NCBI RefSeq assembly: GCF_017303315.1
Contig: NZ_JAFKOI010000006.1
Location: 124,001-188,000, forward strand
DNA: 64,000 nucleotides
Direction of reading: 5' to 3'
Source: Bacillus sp. NTK071
Lineage (GTDB): Bacteria > Bacillota > Bacilli > Bacillales > Guptibacillaceae
In this document: piece after piece, positions 54,318-63,035 of the stretch
How the letters are laid out: each line of letters starts with the position of its first letter
Position numbering within the stretch: position 1 is the first letter of the stretch
Made by a program: the position numbers and the translations under genes
The notes under the pieces: model-generated
Told to the model about the DNA's origin: nothing
Databases searched by the model: none
The model's input: the letters and a program-made list of their open reading frames with translations, nothing else

Positions 54318-55115
54318 ATGGAACCGAAAGATTTGAAAAAGTTGCTCGAGAATCGACTTCAACAAGAAGATCGTGAGCTTACATACGACAAAAAAGAAGA
54401 CAAGTTAAGGGTAGAAGATAAGACAACTGGAAAAGGAATGAGTCTTGGACTAAAGGGGCTATCTGCAAAGTATGAAGAGCGGAAAGAAAAATTACTTGAT
54501 GAAGTGGTACATCATGTAGAAGAAACCCTTAAAGCAATGAAAGAAACCCAAGAACTTAATGGGAAAGAAAATAGTATATTCCCTGTTATCCGTTCTGGTT
54601 CTTTTGCTTCAGAAACAGAGGCGGGTGTTCCGTTTGTGTATGTAGAACATACTGCAGAGACAAGAATTTATTTCGCACTTGACCTCGGTAACTCCTATCG
54701 TTTAATCGATCAGGATTGGCTTGAGAAAGAAGGTTGGACAAAAGAAGCCTTACATGAAGTTTCTATGTTTAATCTTCGTGGGCTTTCGACGGAAATGAAG
54801 ACAGATACTGTTGCAGGGAATACTTTTTATTTCTTAAATACGAATGATGGTTATGATGCGAGTCGAATTCTAAATGATTCGTTACTCGATAGAATGGCGA
54901 AAGAAGTAAAGGGAGAACTTGCTGTAGCTGTGCCACATCAAGACGTGTTAATTTTTGCTGATATTGAGAATGAACGCGGTTATGATGCGCTAGCCCAGCT
55001 TACGATGCATTTCTTTTCGAGCGGCCTTGTGCCAGTAACTGGTCTACCTTTCATTTATGAAGATGGGAAGCTTGAGCCAATATTTATTATGGCGAAGAAC
55101 AAACCAAAAAAATAA
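54318..55115 (+). CDS. ytpQ: DUF1444 protein YtpQ
   Basis: A 265-residue cytoplasmic protein of the DUF1444 family, function unknown. Features: N-terminal helix MEPKDLKKLLENRL, FPVIRSGSF, and a C-terminal HQDVLIFADIENERGYDAL. Same order as B. subtilis (ytpP-ytpQ-ytpR), and 20 bp from ytpR. Confidence 0.88.
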   Translation: MEPKDLKKLLENRLQQEDRELTYDKKEDKLRVEDKTTGKGMSLGLKGLSAKYEERKEKLLDEVVHHVEETLKAMKETQELNGKENSIFPVIRSGSFASETEAGVPFVYVEHTAETRIYFALDLGNSYRLIDQDWLEKEGWTKEALHEVSMFNLRGLSTEMKTDTVAGNTFYFLNTNDGYDASRILNDSLLDRMAKEVKGELAVAVPHQDVLIFADIENERGYDALAQLTMHFFSSGLVPVTGLPFIYEDGKLEPIFIMAKNKPKK

Positions 55116-55135
55116 CCACTGATAAAAGGAGTACA

Positions 55136-55750
55136 ATGAATATGAACATGTTTTACAACAAAGAAGGCGTTGGAGACACATTAATTATCACGCTTAGTAG
55201 CACCGAACGTGATGATAAAGCAGTCGAACGAACTGGAAATGTAGCACGTATTTACAGTAAAGAGACAAATAAAACAATCGGTTATAATGTGTTTGAGTTT
55301 ACTACTGTCTATCAAATTGAAGCAGCTGGTGTAGTTGAAGGAAATGAAGAGCTCGTTTCAACAGTTAATACATTAATTAAAGAGAATGGGTTCACAGATG
55401 AACTTAAGTTCGATGCGTCTCCAAAATTTGTTGTTGGCTTTGTTGAAGAGATGGAAAAGCATCCTAATGCTGACAAGTTAAACATTTGTCAGGTGAATGT
55501 AGGAGAAGAAAAGCTCCAAATCGTTTGTGGAGCACCTAACGTGGACAAAGGACAGAAAGTTGTCGTTGCTAAAGTAGGTGCAGTGATGCCATCTGGAATG
55601 ATCATTAAAGATGCTAGCTTGCGTGGTGTAGAGTCAACCGGAATGATTTGTTCAGCTAGAGAACTGGATTTGCCAGATGCACCTCAGGAAAAAGGGATTC
55701 TCGTCCTACCTGATGATTATGAAATCGGATCTGAATTCAAAGCCTACTAG
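55136..55750 (+). CDS. ytpR: tRNA-binding-domain protein YtpR
   Basis: A 204-residue protein with a C-terminal EMAPII/PheT-type OB-fold tRNA-binding domain (about residues 92-200: VGFVEEMEKHPNADKLNIC, IVCGAPNV, GVESTGMICSAREL). The N-terminal 90 residues form a DUF4479-type domain. Role unknown; probably RNA-related. AAAGGAGTACA precedes ATG. Confidence 0.92.
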   Translation: MNMNMFYNKEGVGDTLIITLSSTERDDKAVERTGNVARIYSKETNKTIGYNVFEFTTVYQIEAAGVVEGNEELVSTVNTLIKENGFTDELKFDASPKFVVGFVEEMEKHPNADKLNICQVNVGEEKLQIVCGAPNVDKGQKVVVAKVGAVMPSGMIIKDASLRGVESTGMICSARELDLPDAPQEKGILVLPDDYEIGSEFKAY

Positions 55751-55772
55751 AATTTTTCTAGTAGGTTTTTTC
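55743..55772 (+). terminator. Terminator of ytpR
   Basis: Stem CCTACTAGAA/TTCTAGTAGG (55743-55752, 55756-55765) and six T residues, overlapping the stop. Confidence 0.9.
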
Positions 55773-55943
55773 TTTCTGCAAAGAAGGTAATAGGGATATA
55801 GAACCTGTTTTAGCATATTTAGACGAAGAAGTAGCATTTTTAACGAAAGATTTTAGAAACAGCCTTACAATGATAGGGGAGTTTCCGATAAAATAGAAGA
55901 ACAGTGCCAGATAAAAGGGCTTAATTAGAAAAGGTGATAGTAA

Positions 55944-58604
55944 TTGGATAATAATTGGTTAAAAAGAGTGTGGAATAAATTATTTGATGTTGATGAAGAA
56001 GAAACGTTTGAGAAGAAAAATGAAGAAGCTCCAGTACGAAAGCGAGCACAGGATCACAGTCCGATCGATCGCAAGCACTCCATTGGCCGTATGGAAAGTG
56101 CAAATCGAAAGAGTGAAGCGAGAGTTGTTCACCAATATCCTAGGGAAGGTAATTTTCGTTTTCCTCTGATTCCAGATCAATCGAATAACAGATCACGCAA
56201 AGACTTGAAAGCAGAACAACCAGAACGGAAAGAAAGTGAAAAATCAGCACCACCTTGGTCAGGACAGCATAAACAGGTTCATCCAAAAAAACAGGGACCA
56301 ACTAGAAGTACTGGTAGAAATTCTAAGTCAGATGAAGCTGAAACTGTCAAAAGTAAAAAGTTTACTGGTGTAAACTTTAAACCATCAGATATACCATCAC
56401 CAATCTATGGGTTTAGTAAGCGTCCTGTCGCTGAAAAGATGGAAGAGGCCGCCAAAAGTCCATCGAGCAGACACTACACCTCTCTTGATGAAAACAAAAC
56501 GATGGAGAAGCTAATTCGAGATACAGAAACCTACTCTGCTCAAGAAGAGATTGGCCAAGCTATCAGTAATGAAGCCCGTATATTCGAATCGAATGAAAAT
56601 CAAGTAGATGAATCTCCAGCTGAGACAGACCATGTCCAAAATGAGCATGATACACAAGGTGATTCGACATCAGAGATTGAGGAATTACGTGTAGCCTCGG
56701 CAGATCACTCATTTGAAGTACTAGAAGAACCAATAACTTCTCAAGATGACGAACAAGAGGACGTTAAAGAAGACTACGAACCAACATTCGACAATGAGCC
56801 GGTTAATCAACCTGAAGATGATAAGCCATTTGAAGAACATGTAGATTCTAAAGAAGATGCAGTCATTGTAGAACAGGATGAATTTCAGAATGACAATAGT
56901 GATGAAAGTCATGATGCAAGTGATATTATCCATGAAGAAGCAAGTGATTCAGAATCAGATGAGGAAATAAACTCACATACTAGTAATGTAGAACCAATAA
57001 CTTCTTTAGAAGATAAGCAAGAAGTTCAGAGTAGAGTGAATAGCCAGGAAGAAGTTCAAGAAGAACAACCACAGCCAAAACGAGAAGAGGGCAGGCCGAA
57101 GCCACAGGTTCCTTACAATGTGATGATGCTTGCGAATGATAGAAGGCATCTTTCAAAGAAACCAGTATCTGGAGCTGAATACAAGCTACCTCCAATTTCG
57201 CTTCTAGATATTCCTCCACGTAATGAAGGAACTGATGATCAGTGGCTGCAGGAACAGCGAGAGCTTCTAGAATCAACTTTAGAAAACTTTAATGTTCAAG
57301 CTCGTGTGGTGGGAGCTACAATGGGACCAACTGTTACCCGATTTGAGGTACAACCAAGTCCAGGAGTTAAAGTAAATAAAATAACGAATTTAAGTGATGA
57401 TATTAAACTTAGTCTAGCTGCTAGAGATATTCGAATGGAAGCGCCTATTCCTGGAAAGAACGCCATAGGAATTGAAGTGCCAAACCCGACAAGTAAGCCA
57501 GTGTTTATTAGAGAGATTGTGAGAAGTGGCGCATTTCAATCGGAAGGTTCGCTCTTAAATGCTGCCCTTGGTTTTGATATAGCAGGAGAAGCAAAAATAA
57601 CAGATATACAAAAAATGCCTCATGGCCTCATTGCGGGTGCAACTGGATCTGGTAAAAGTGTTTGCATTAACTCGATTCTAGTAAGCTTACTTCTTAAAGC
57701 GAATCCAAGTGATGTTAAAATGTTGCTGATTGATCCGAAAATGGTTGAGTTAGCACCATATAATGGTCTTCCTCACTTAGTGACACCTGTCATCAATGAT
57801 GTCAAAGAAGCAACAACTGCACTAAAATGGGCAGTTGATGAAATGGAAGAGCGCTATGAAAAATTTGCGGCTGCTGGGGTTCGTGACATTAAACGATACA
57901 ATGAGAGAGCGATTAATCATGGGGAACCACAGCATAAACTCCCATACATTGTGATCGTTATCGATGAGCTTGCGGATTTAATGATGGTCTCTCCTCAAGA
58001 TGTAGAAGATGCTATTTGTCGCATTGCTCAAAAAGCGAGAGCATGTGGAATTCATCTTCTAGTAGCAACACAACGTCCTTCAGTAGATGTTATTACAGGG
58101 CTAATCAAAGCAAACATCCCAACACGCATCGCGTTCTCGGTATCTTCGCAAATTGATTCTAGAACTATTCTTGATGCTAGCGGTGCAGAGAAACTACTTG
58201 GGAAAGGCGATATGCTTTGCCTTGAGAATGGCTCATCTAAACCAGTTCGTTTGCAGGGTAATTTTGTATCAGACGAAGAAATTGAACGTGTCACTTCATT
58301 TGTAAGAAAACAGAGAAAACCCAATTATTTAATTAAAAAAGAAGATCTAATGAAAAAACAACAATACAATGATCAAGAAGATGACTTGTTTGAAGAAGCA
58401 TGTATGTGGGCAATTGAACAGGGGCAGGCTTCGTCTTCCGCATTGCAAAGACGCTTCAGAATTGGATTTAATCGTGCTGCAAGATTAATCGAAATGATGG
58501 AGGAGCGCGGATTGGTATCTGAGGCAATGGGGAGTAAGCCTCGTAGCATTCTAATGAATAAAACCGATTTTGAAGAAGCCTTCTTTAAAGATATGCACGT
58601 CTAG
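55944..58604 (+). CDS. sftA: DNA translocase SftA (FtsK/SpoIIIE family)
   Basis: Pumps chromosome ends away from the closing septum. Unlike SpoIIIE, no N-terminal membrane helices: residues 1-60 basic and then about 350 residues rich in Glu/Asp/Ser, probably disordered. The motor follows: alpha/beta domain, Walker A GATGSGKS (about 564-571), Walker B VIVIDELADLMM, LATQRPSVDVIT-like segment. The C-terminal gamma winged helix (SALQRRFRIGFNRAARL) reads DNA polarity sequences. 886 residues; TTG start with AAAGGTGATAGTAA. Confidence 0.95.
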   Translation: MDNNWLKRVWNKLFDVDEEETFEKKNEEAPVRKRAQDHSPIDRKHSIGRMESANRKSEARVVHQYPREGNFRFPLIPDQSNNRSRKDLKAEQPERKESEKSAPPWSGQHKQVHPKKQGPTRSTGRNSKSDEAETVKSKKFTGVNFKPSDIPSPIYGFSKRPVAEKMEEAAKSPSSRHYTSLDENKTMEKLIRDTETYSAQEEIGQAISNEARIFESNENQVDESPAETDHVQNEHDTQGDSTSEIEELRVASADHSFEVLEEPITSQDDEQEDVKEDYEPTFDNEPVNQPEDDKPFEEHVDSKEDAVIVEQDEFQNDNSDESHDASDIIHEEASDSESDEEINSHTSNVEPITSLEDKQEVQSRVNSQEEVQEEQPQPKREEGRPKPQVPYNVMMLANDRRHLSKKPVSGAEYKLPPISLLDIPPRNEGTDDQWLQEQRELLESTLENFNVQARVVGATMGPTVTRFEVQPSPGVKVNKITNLSDDIKLSLAARDIRMEAPIPGKNAIGIEVPNPTSKPVFIREIVRSGAFQSEGSLLNAALGFDIAGEAKITDIQKMPHGLIAGATGSGKSVCINSILVSLLLKANPSDVKMLLIDPKMVELAPYNGLPHLVTPVINDVKEATTALKWAVDEMEERYEKFAAAGVRDIKRYNERAINHGEPQHKLPYIVIVIDELADLMMVSPQDVEDAICRIAQKARACGIHLLVATQRPSVDVITGLIKANIPTRIAFSVSSQIDSRTILDASGAEKLLGKGDMLCLENGSSKPVRLQGNFVSDEEIERVTSFVRKQRKPNYLIKKEDLMKKQQYNDQEDDLFEEACMWAIEQGQASSSALQRRFRIGFNRAARLIEMMEERGLVSEAMGSKPRSILMNKTDFEEAFFKDMHV

Positions 58605-58750
58605 TGCATATCTTTTCTACTTGTTTTATACAAGCTAGTTCTATATGATATATAGTGTTAAACTTGTGTTAGATTTATAGTCAGGTAAGTGAATGGTTGA
58701 ACATAGAGAGCTCACATTCGAATGACGAAACTACTTGAAGGAGCCCCATT

Positions 58751-59848
58751 ATGAAAGAAATTGAACTTAAAATGCAAGGCAAAATAAAAAGGCTAACAAA
58801 TAGAACCTTTAAATTTGATGAGCGTGTGGGAGAAGGCTGGTTTTCCGCGGTATACTTCCTGAAAACATGTGAAATTGTGGAAGAGTTCAAACCAGACAAC
58901 GTGGTTACCATGCAGTTTTTTCAAAAACACGACGCAGTACTTTGTGGTTCAGATGAAGCAATTGCACTAATTAAAACTTTTGCCAAAGATCCCGATACTC
59001 TTGAAATCGATTCTCTCAAAGATGGAGATAAAATTTCACCATTTGAAACTGTTCTCAAGATTAAAGGACCTTATCAGAACTTTGGTTTCCTCGAGGGAAT
59101 CATTGATGGTATTCTAGGCAGAAGAACGTCAGTGGCTACGAATGTTTATCATGTGGTAAAAGCTGCACGTTCTTCAGGTATTCAAAAGCCAGTTATCTTC
59201 ATGGGCGACCGTGATGATCACTACACCCAGCAAGCTGGAGATGGGTATGCATCTTATATTGGTGGCTCTACTGCTCAGGCTACACATGCGATGAACGAAT
59301 GGTGGGGTAAAAGAGGAATGGGAACAATGCCTCACGCCCTAATTCAATTGTTTAAAGGTGACGTAGTTGAGGCCTCCAAAGCCTACTATGCTAAATACCC
59401 TGAAGATGAACTAATTGCGCTCGTTGATTACAATAACGATGTTGTGACTGATGCTCTAAGAGTTGCAAGAGAATTCGGAGATACTCTTAAAGGCGTGCGT
59501 GTGGATACATCTCGTACAATGGTTGATCAATATTTCTGGCGTAACCCTGATGTTCTAGGTACATTTGACCCAAGGGGTGTAAATGCTGAATTGATTTTTG
59601 CTCTGAGAGAAGCTCTTGATGAAGAAGGATACGGCCACGTCAAAATTGTAGTAAGCGGTGGCTTTACTGAAGAAAGAATAAGAACATTCGAATCTCAGAA
59701 TGTTCCAGTTGATATTTATGGAGTAGGCAGTAGCCTACTTAAGGTAGACATTGGTTTTACAGGTGATAATGTGATTCTGGATGATGAACCAGAAGCAAAA
59801 GCTGGTAGAAAATACCGTCATAATCCACGCCTAGAGCGTGTTGAATAA
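58751..59848 (+). CDS. Nicotinate phosphoribosyltransferase-family protein
   Basis: NAPRTase-like protein of 365 residues: RTSVATNVYHVVKAA, FMGDRDDHYTQQAGDGYASY, GTMPHALI, VDYNNDVVTDAL, RVDTS and ending VSGGFTEERI with GVGSSLL. It should transfer phosphoribose from PRPP to nicotinate (or a related base) for NAD salvage. It is shorter than the roughly 490-residue B. subtilis PncB and nearer the compact archaeal-like branch. GAAGGAGCCCCATT precedes ATG. Own terminator. Confidence 0.87.
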   Translation: MKEIELKMQGKIKRLTNRTFKFDERVGEGWFSAVYFLKTCEIVEEFKPDNVVTMQFFQKHDAVLCGSDEAIALIKTFAKDPDTLEIDSLKDGDKISPFETVLKIKGPYQNFGFLEGIIDGILGRRTSVATNVYHVVKAARSSGIQKPVIFMGDRDDHYTQQAGDGYASYIGGSTAQATHAMNEWWGKRGMGTMPHALIQLFKGDVVEASKAYYAKYPEDELIALVDYNNDVVTDALRVAREFGDTLKGVRVDTSRTMVDQYFWRNPDVLGTFDPRGVNAELIFALREALDEEGYGHVKIVVSGGFTEERIRTFESQNVPVDIYGVGSSLLKVDIGFTGDNVILDDEPEAKAGRKYRHNPRLERVE

Positions 59849-59850
59849 CC

Positions 59851-59882
59851 AAAAAAGACAGGAACAAGCTCCTGTCTTTTTT
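59851..59882. terminator. Terminator after the NAPRTase-like gene
   Basis: Perfect 13-bp stem AAAAAAGACAGGA/TCCTGTCTTTTTT with ACAAGC loop. Confidence 0.92.
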
Positions 59883-60042
59883 GCGCCCGTATCGTTTCTT
59901 TAATGATATGAATTATAATTGTAGGCCTGTCTCTTTTTCTGCTATAATGTAGTATTGAAAAGAAAAGCAGAGCATACTTGTAATGACATCATATACTAAA
60001 GAAGGTTAAGCGGAGAAGAAATGAAAGTGTGGAGGTTCTGAA

Positions 60043-61347
60043 ATGACTATATATCACTTTGTTGGCATTAAGGGATCCGGTATGAGTGCCCTAGCACAAA
60101 TCCTAAATGATATGGGTTATAACGTACAGGGATCAGACGTAGATAAACGTTTCTTTACTCAGGAGGCCCTTGAACAAAAAGGTATCACTATTCTCCCCTT
60201 TGGAGAAGAAAATATAAAAGAAGATATGATTATTATTGCCGGCAATGCATTTGATGATCAGCATGAAGAGTTAGTACGCTCAAGAGAAATGAACCTTCCT
60301 GTCTATCGTTATCATAAATTTCTTGGTGACTTTATTCAAAAGTTCACTAGTATTGCTGTAACTGGTTCTCACGGTAAAACGTCAACAACGGGTTTACTAT
60401 CGCATGTTGTAGGCGCAGCTGAGCCAACTTCTTACCTTATCGGAGATGGCACTGGAAGAGGCGTCAAAGACAGTCAGTATTTTGTATTTGAGGCTTGTGA
60501 ATATCGTCGTCACTTCTTATCATATCAGCCGGACTATGCAATCATGACAAATATCGATTTTGACCATCCAGACTATTTTTCAGATGTCGATGATGTGTTT
60601 TCTGCATTCCAGGAAATGGCGATGCTTGTGAAGAAAGGTATTATTGCTTATGGCGATGATACGTATTTACAGCAAATCCAGACGAAAGTACCGGTCGTAT
60701 TTTACGGATTTGATGACCAAAATGATTTCCAAGCAACCAATATCAAAATTGATGAGAATGGAACAACGTTCGATGTACATGTTCGAGATGATTACTATCG
60801 TACGTTTCAAATTCCTATGTATGGCAAACACAACGTTTTAAATGCTCTTTCAGTCGTTGCTCTTTGCCATTACGAGAATCTTTCTGGCGATGCTGTGGCA
60901 GCTCAGTTAATGAATTTTGAAGGTGTTAAGCGCAGATTCACTGAAAAAGTGGTTGATGGTCAGGTCCTAATTGACGATTATGCACATCACCCTACTGAGA
61001 TTAAAGCAACCATTGAATCAGCTCAGCAAAAGTATCCAGATCGTGAAGTTGTTGCGATTTTCCAACCGCATACGTTTACTCGAACGAAGACATTTTTAAA
61101 TGAGTTTGCTGATAGCTTAAAAGAAGCAGATGTTGTTTATTTATGTGACATTTTTGGGTCTGCCCGTGAAGATTCTGGTCAGTTAAAAATAGACCAGTTG
61201 ATGGAGAAAATACCCAATTCGCACCTAATCACAGAAGAATCGATTCAACAGTTAACTGAACACAATCATGGCGTACTTCTTTTCATGGGTGCTGGTGATA
61301 TTCAGAAATACCAACAAGCATATGAAGCTGAGAAAGCGTCTATTTAA
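60043..61347 (+). CDS. murC: UDP-N-acetylmuramate--L-alanine ligase
   Basis: Adds L-Ala to UDP-MurNAc in peptidoglycan precursor synthesis. 434 residues: N-terminal [13 protein letters not shown]-loop GSHGKT (108-113), [10 protein letters not shown], and the C-terminal [25 protein letters not shown] precedes ATG. In B. subtilis it also follows sftA, but here the NAPRTase-like gene is between them. Confidence 0.97.
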   Translation: MTIYHFVGIKGSGMSALAQILNDMGYNVQGSDVDKRFFTQEALEQKGITILPFGEENIKEDMIIIAGNAFDDQHEELVRSREMNLPVYRYHKFLGDFIQKFTSIAVTGSHGKTSTTGLLSHVVGAAEPTSYLIGDGTGRGVKDSQYFVFEACEYRRHFLSYQPDYAIMTNIDFDHPDYFSDVDDVFSAFQEMAMLVKKGIIAYGDDTYLQQIQTKVPVVFYGFDDQNDFQATNIKIDENGTTFDVHVRDDYYRTFQIPMYGKHNVLNALSVVALCHYENLSGDAVAAQLMNFEGVKRRFTEKVVDGQVLIDDYAHHPTEIKATIESAQQKYPDREVVAIFQPHTFTRTKTFLNEFADSLKEADVVYLCDIFGSAREDSGQLKIDQLMEKIPNSHLITEESIQQLTEHNHGVLLFMGAGDIQKYQQAYEAEKASI

Positions 61348-61350
61348 AGA

Positions 61351-61378
61351 AAAGGCTCTAATAGAGCCTTTTTTTTTG
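61351..61378 (+). terminator. Terminator of murC
   Basis: Stem AAAGGCTC/GAGCCTTT (61351-61358, 61364-61371) followed by T residues. Confidence 0.9.
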
Positions 61379-61515
61379 AATTAGATTTATTAATTGGATT
61401 TGATAAACAGTTCAGACGTGTTATAAAAAAAAATAAAAAAGGAATAATGAAACGTGTAACGAATTGTACGTAGTAAGGTGGACTCATTTTTTTTAATGTG
61501 AAATGATAAGCCCGT

Positions 61516-61541
61516 GTTTAGTTGAAAGTAAAGAAGGGAAC
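61516..61541 (+). promoter_or_regulatory. Candidate sigma-B promoter of ytxGH
   Basis: GTTTAG (61516-61521), 14-bp spacer, GGGAAC (61536-61541) resembles the sigma-B pattern GTTTAA-N12-15-GGGWAT with three differences. B. subtilis ytxG-ytxH-ytxJ is under sigma-B and sigma-H, which gives the match weight. Confidence 0.45.
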
Positions 61542-61570
61542 AGATTAAGAAAAGGGAGGTGCCAACACAC

Positions 61571-62014
61571 ATGGAGATTATACTTTATTTAAGTGTAGCT
61601 ATTATCGCAATTGCATTTGCAGTACTTGTTTATTTTGTTGCCCAAACGTTAAAATCTTTAAAAGACACCCTCAGTAATACCGCGAAAACACTTGATAGCC
61701 TTGAAAAACAAATGAATGGTTTAACAACCGAAACAACTGCATTGTTACATAAGACAAACTTGCTTGCAGAGGACATTCAGGGTAAATCAGAAGCGCTGGA
61801 TTCTGTTTTCGTGCAAGTAAAAGAAGTCGGTACATCACTTGGTAAAATGAATCATTCATTCCAAAATATTACCGGTAAAGTAACTGAAGAGGCAGAGCGC
61901 CAATCTGAGCAAGTAACGAAAGTTGTTCAGTGGGGTAATGCTGCTATGCAAATCTGGCAAAAATGGCAAGTGAAGAAGAAGGCAACAGATCAATACATTG
62001 ATTCGAAATCATAG
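61571..62014 (+). CDS. ytxG: DUF948 general-stress protein YtxG
   Basis: A 147-residue protein with one N-terminal membrane helix (about 4-25), a long coiled-coil (30-125) and a basic end; DUF948. ATG at 61571 has GGGAGGTG upstream; GTG 61559 is part of that site. 11 bp from ytxH. Part of a stress operon in B. subtilis; function unknown. Confidence 0.88.
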   Translation: MEIILYLSVAIIAIAFAVLVYFVAQTLKSLKDTLSNTAKTLDSLEKQMNGLTTETTALLHKTNLLAEDIQGKSEALDSVFVQVKEVGTSLGKMNHSFQNITGKVTEEAERQSEQVTKVVQWGNAAMQIWQKWQVKKKATDQYIDSKS

Positions 62015-62025
62015 GAGGTATTTAT

Positions 62026-62448
62026 ATGTCAGATAACAACAACAACATTAATACAAAGGATTTTATTATTGGCTCACTAATCGGTGGAATTGTAGGAGCT
62101 GCGGCTGCTTTATTATCTGCACCTAAGTCTGGTAAAGAGCTTAGAAGCGATCTTAACCAACAAGCAGGTGTAGTTAAAGAGAAGACATCTCAATTCCGTG
62201 ATTCAGCAGTAGAGCGTAGTTCAGATTTCGCTAACCGTGCAAAAGAGAAATCCAATACGATTTACAAGCAGGTTTCTGATCAATCAAATAACCTTGTATC
62301 CAAAATTAAAGACAGAAACTTAGAAACGGAAGAGAATGACGCTCTTCGTGGCCAAGCTGACGAGGATGTTGAAAGCTTCCAGCAGGACCTTAATGACCAT
62401 TTCTCTGAAGAAGAACCAGCGTCTATGGAGAATCCAACTAAACCTTAA
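62026..62448 (+). CDS. ytxH: YtxH-family general-stress protein
   Basis: A 140-residue protein: N-terminal membrane segment with GSLIGGIVGAAAALLSAP, then the family KSGKELRSDL and a long amphipathic helix, and an acidic C-terminus. YtxH-like proteins are general-stress proteins of unknown role (often labelled gas-vesicle). AGGAGGTATTTAT precedes ATG. Confidence 0.9.
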   Translation: MSDNNNNINTKDFIIGSLIGGIVGAAAALLSAPKSGKELRSDLNQQAGVVKEKTSQFRDSAVERSSDFANRAKEKSNTIYKQVSDQSNNLVSKIKDRNLETEENDALRGQADEDVESFQQDLNDHFSEEEPASMENPTKP

Positions 62449-62470
62449 TAAGACAAGAACAGTGTTATAA

Positions 62471-62498
62471 AAGAAGAAGCATAATGCTTCTTCTTTTT
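62471..62498 (+). terminator. Terminator after ytxH
   Basis: Stem AAGAAGAAGC/GCTTCTTCTT with ATAAT loop and T residues; it separates ytxH from ytxJ, so ytxJ may have its own promoter. Confidence 0.8.
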
Positions 62499-62553
62499 CA
62501 TTTTCAATGCTTTCTTTTATAATAGACTTAGATATCAGAAAGGGGATTTACAC

Positions 62554-62889
62554 ATGGCCATAACGAAACTATCAACGATTGAAGAATTTAAACGTGTGAA
62601 AGAAAAAAATAATTCATTTCTGCTTTTCAAAAATAGTACAACATGTCCAATTAGTGCTCAAGCATTCGAAGAATTCGAGAAATTTTCACAAGATATAAGT
62701 CAAGAAGTTTACTATTTAAATGTACAAGAATCAAGAGAACTATCAGGAGCAGTCGCTGATACATCTGGCGTTAAACACCAATCACCTCAGGCGCTTGTTT
62801 TTAATGGTAATCATGTTGTTTGGAATGATTCTCACTGGAGAATCACATATTCTTCGTTATCAGAAGCTGCTAAACAATTTTTGAAATAA
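62554..62889 (+). CDS. ytxJ: Monothiol bacilliredoxin-like protein YtxJ
   Basis: Thioredoxin-fold, 111 residues, with a single active-site Cys31 in NSTTCPIS. This is the family of bacillithiol-system redox proteins (BrxC in later naming), which resolves S-bacillithiolated proteins. GAAAGGGGATTTACAC before ATG. Matches B. subtilis ytxJ, which also lies next to ytxH. Confidence 0.92.
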   Translation: MAITKLSTIEEFKRVKEKNNSFLLFKNSTTCPISAQAFEEFEKFSQDISQEVYYLNVQESRELSGAVADTSGVKHQSPQALVFNGNHVVWNDSHWRITYSSLSEAAKQFLK

Positions 62890-62915
62890 AAACGGCATAT
62901 AATAAGCCGTTTTTA
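62888..62915 (+). terminator. Terminator of ytxJ
   Basis: Stem AAAAACGGC/GCCGTTTTT, loop ATATAATAA, then T-rich sequence. Confidence 0.8.
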
Positions 62916-62968
62916 TTTTACTGACATGATTTAATGCTTAAAAGCGTTTAAGAATTAAAAGAAAAGTA

Positions 62969-62997
62969 GTGACATTTTATTTTTGATCGTATATAAT
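62969..62997 (+). promoter_or_regulatory. Sigma-A promoter of aroA
   Basis: GTGACA (62969-62974), 17-bp spacer, TATAAT (62992-62997), about 38 bp before the start codon. Confidence 0.8.
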
Positions 62998-63035
62998 GAC
63001 CCTAATCACATAAACAGATAAGGAGTGGAGATAGT

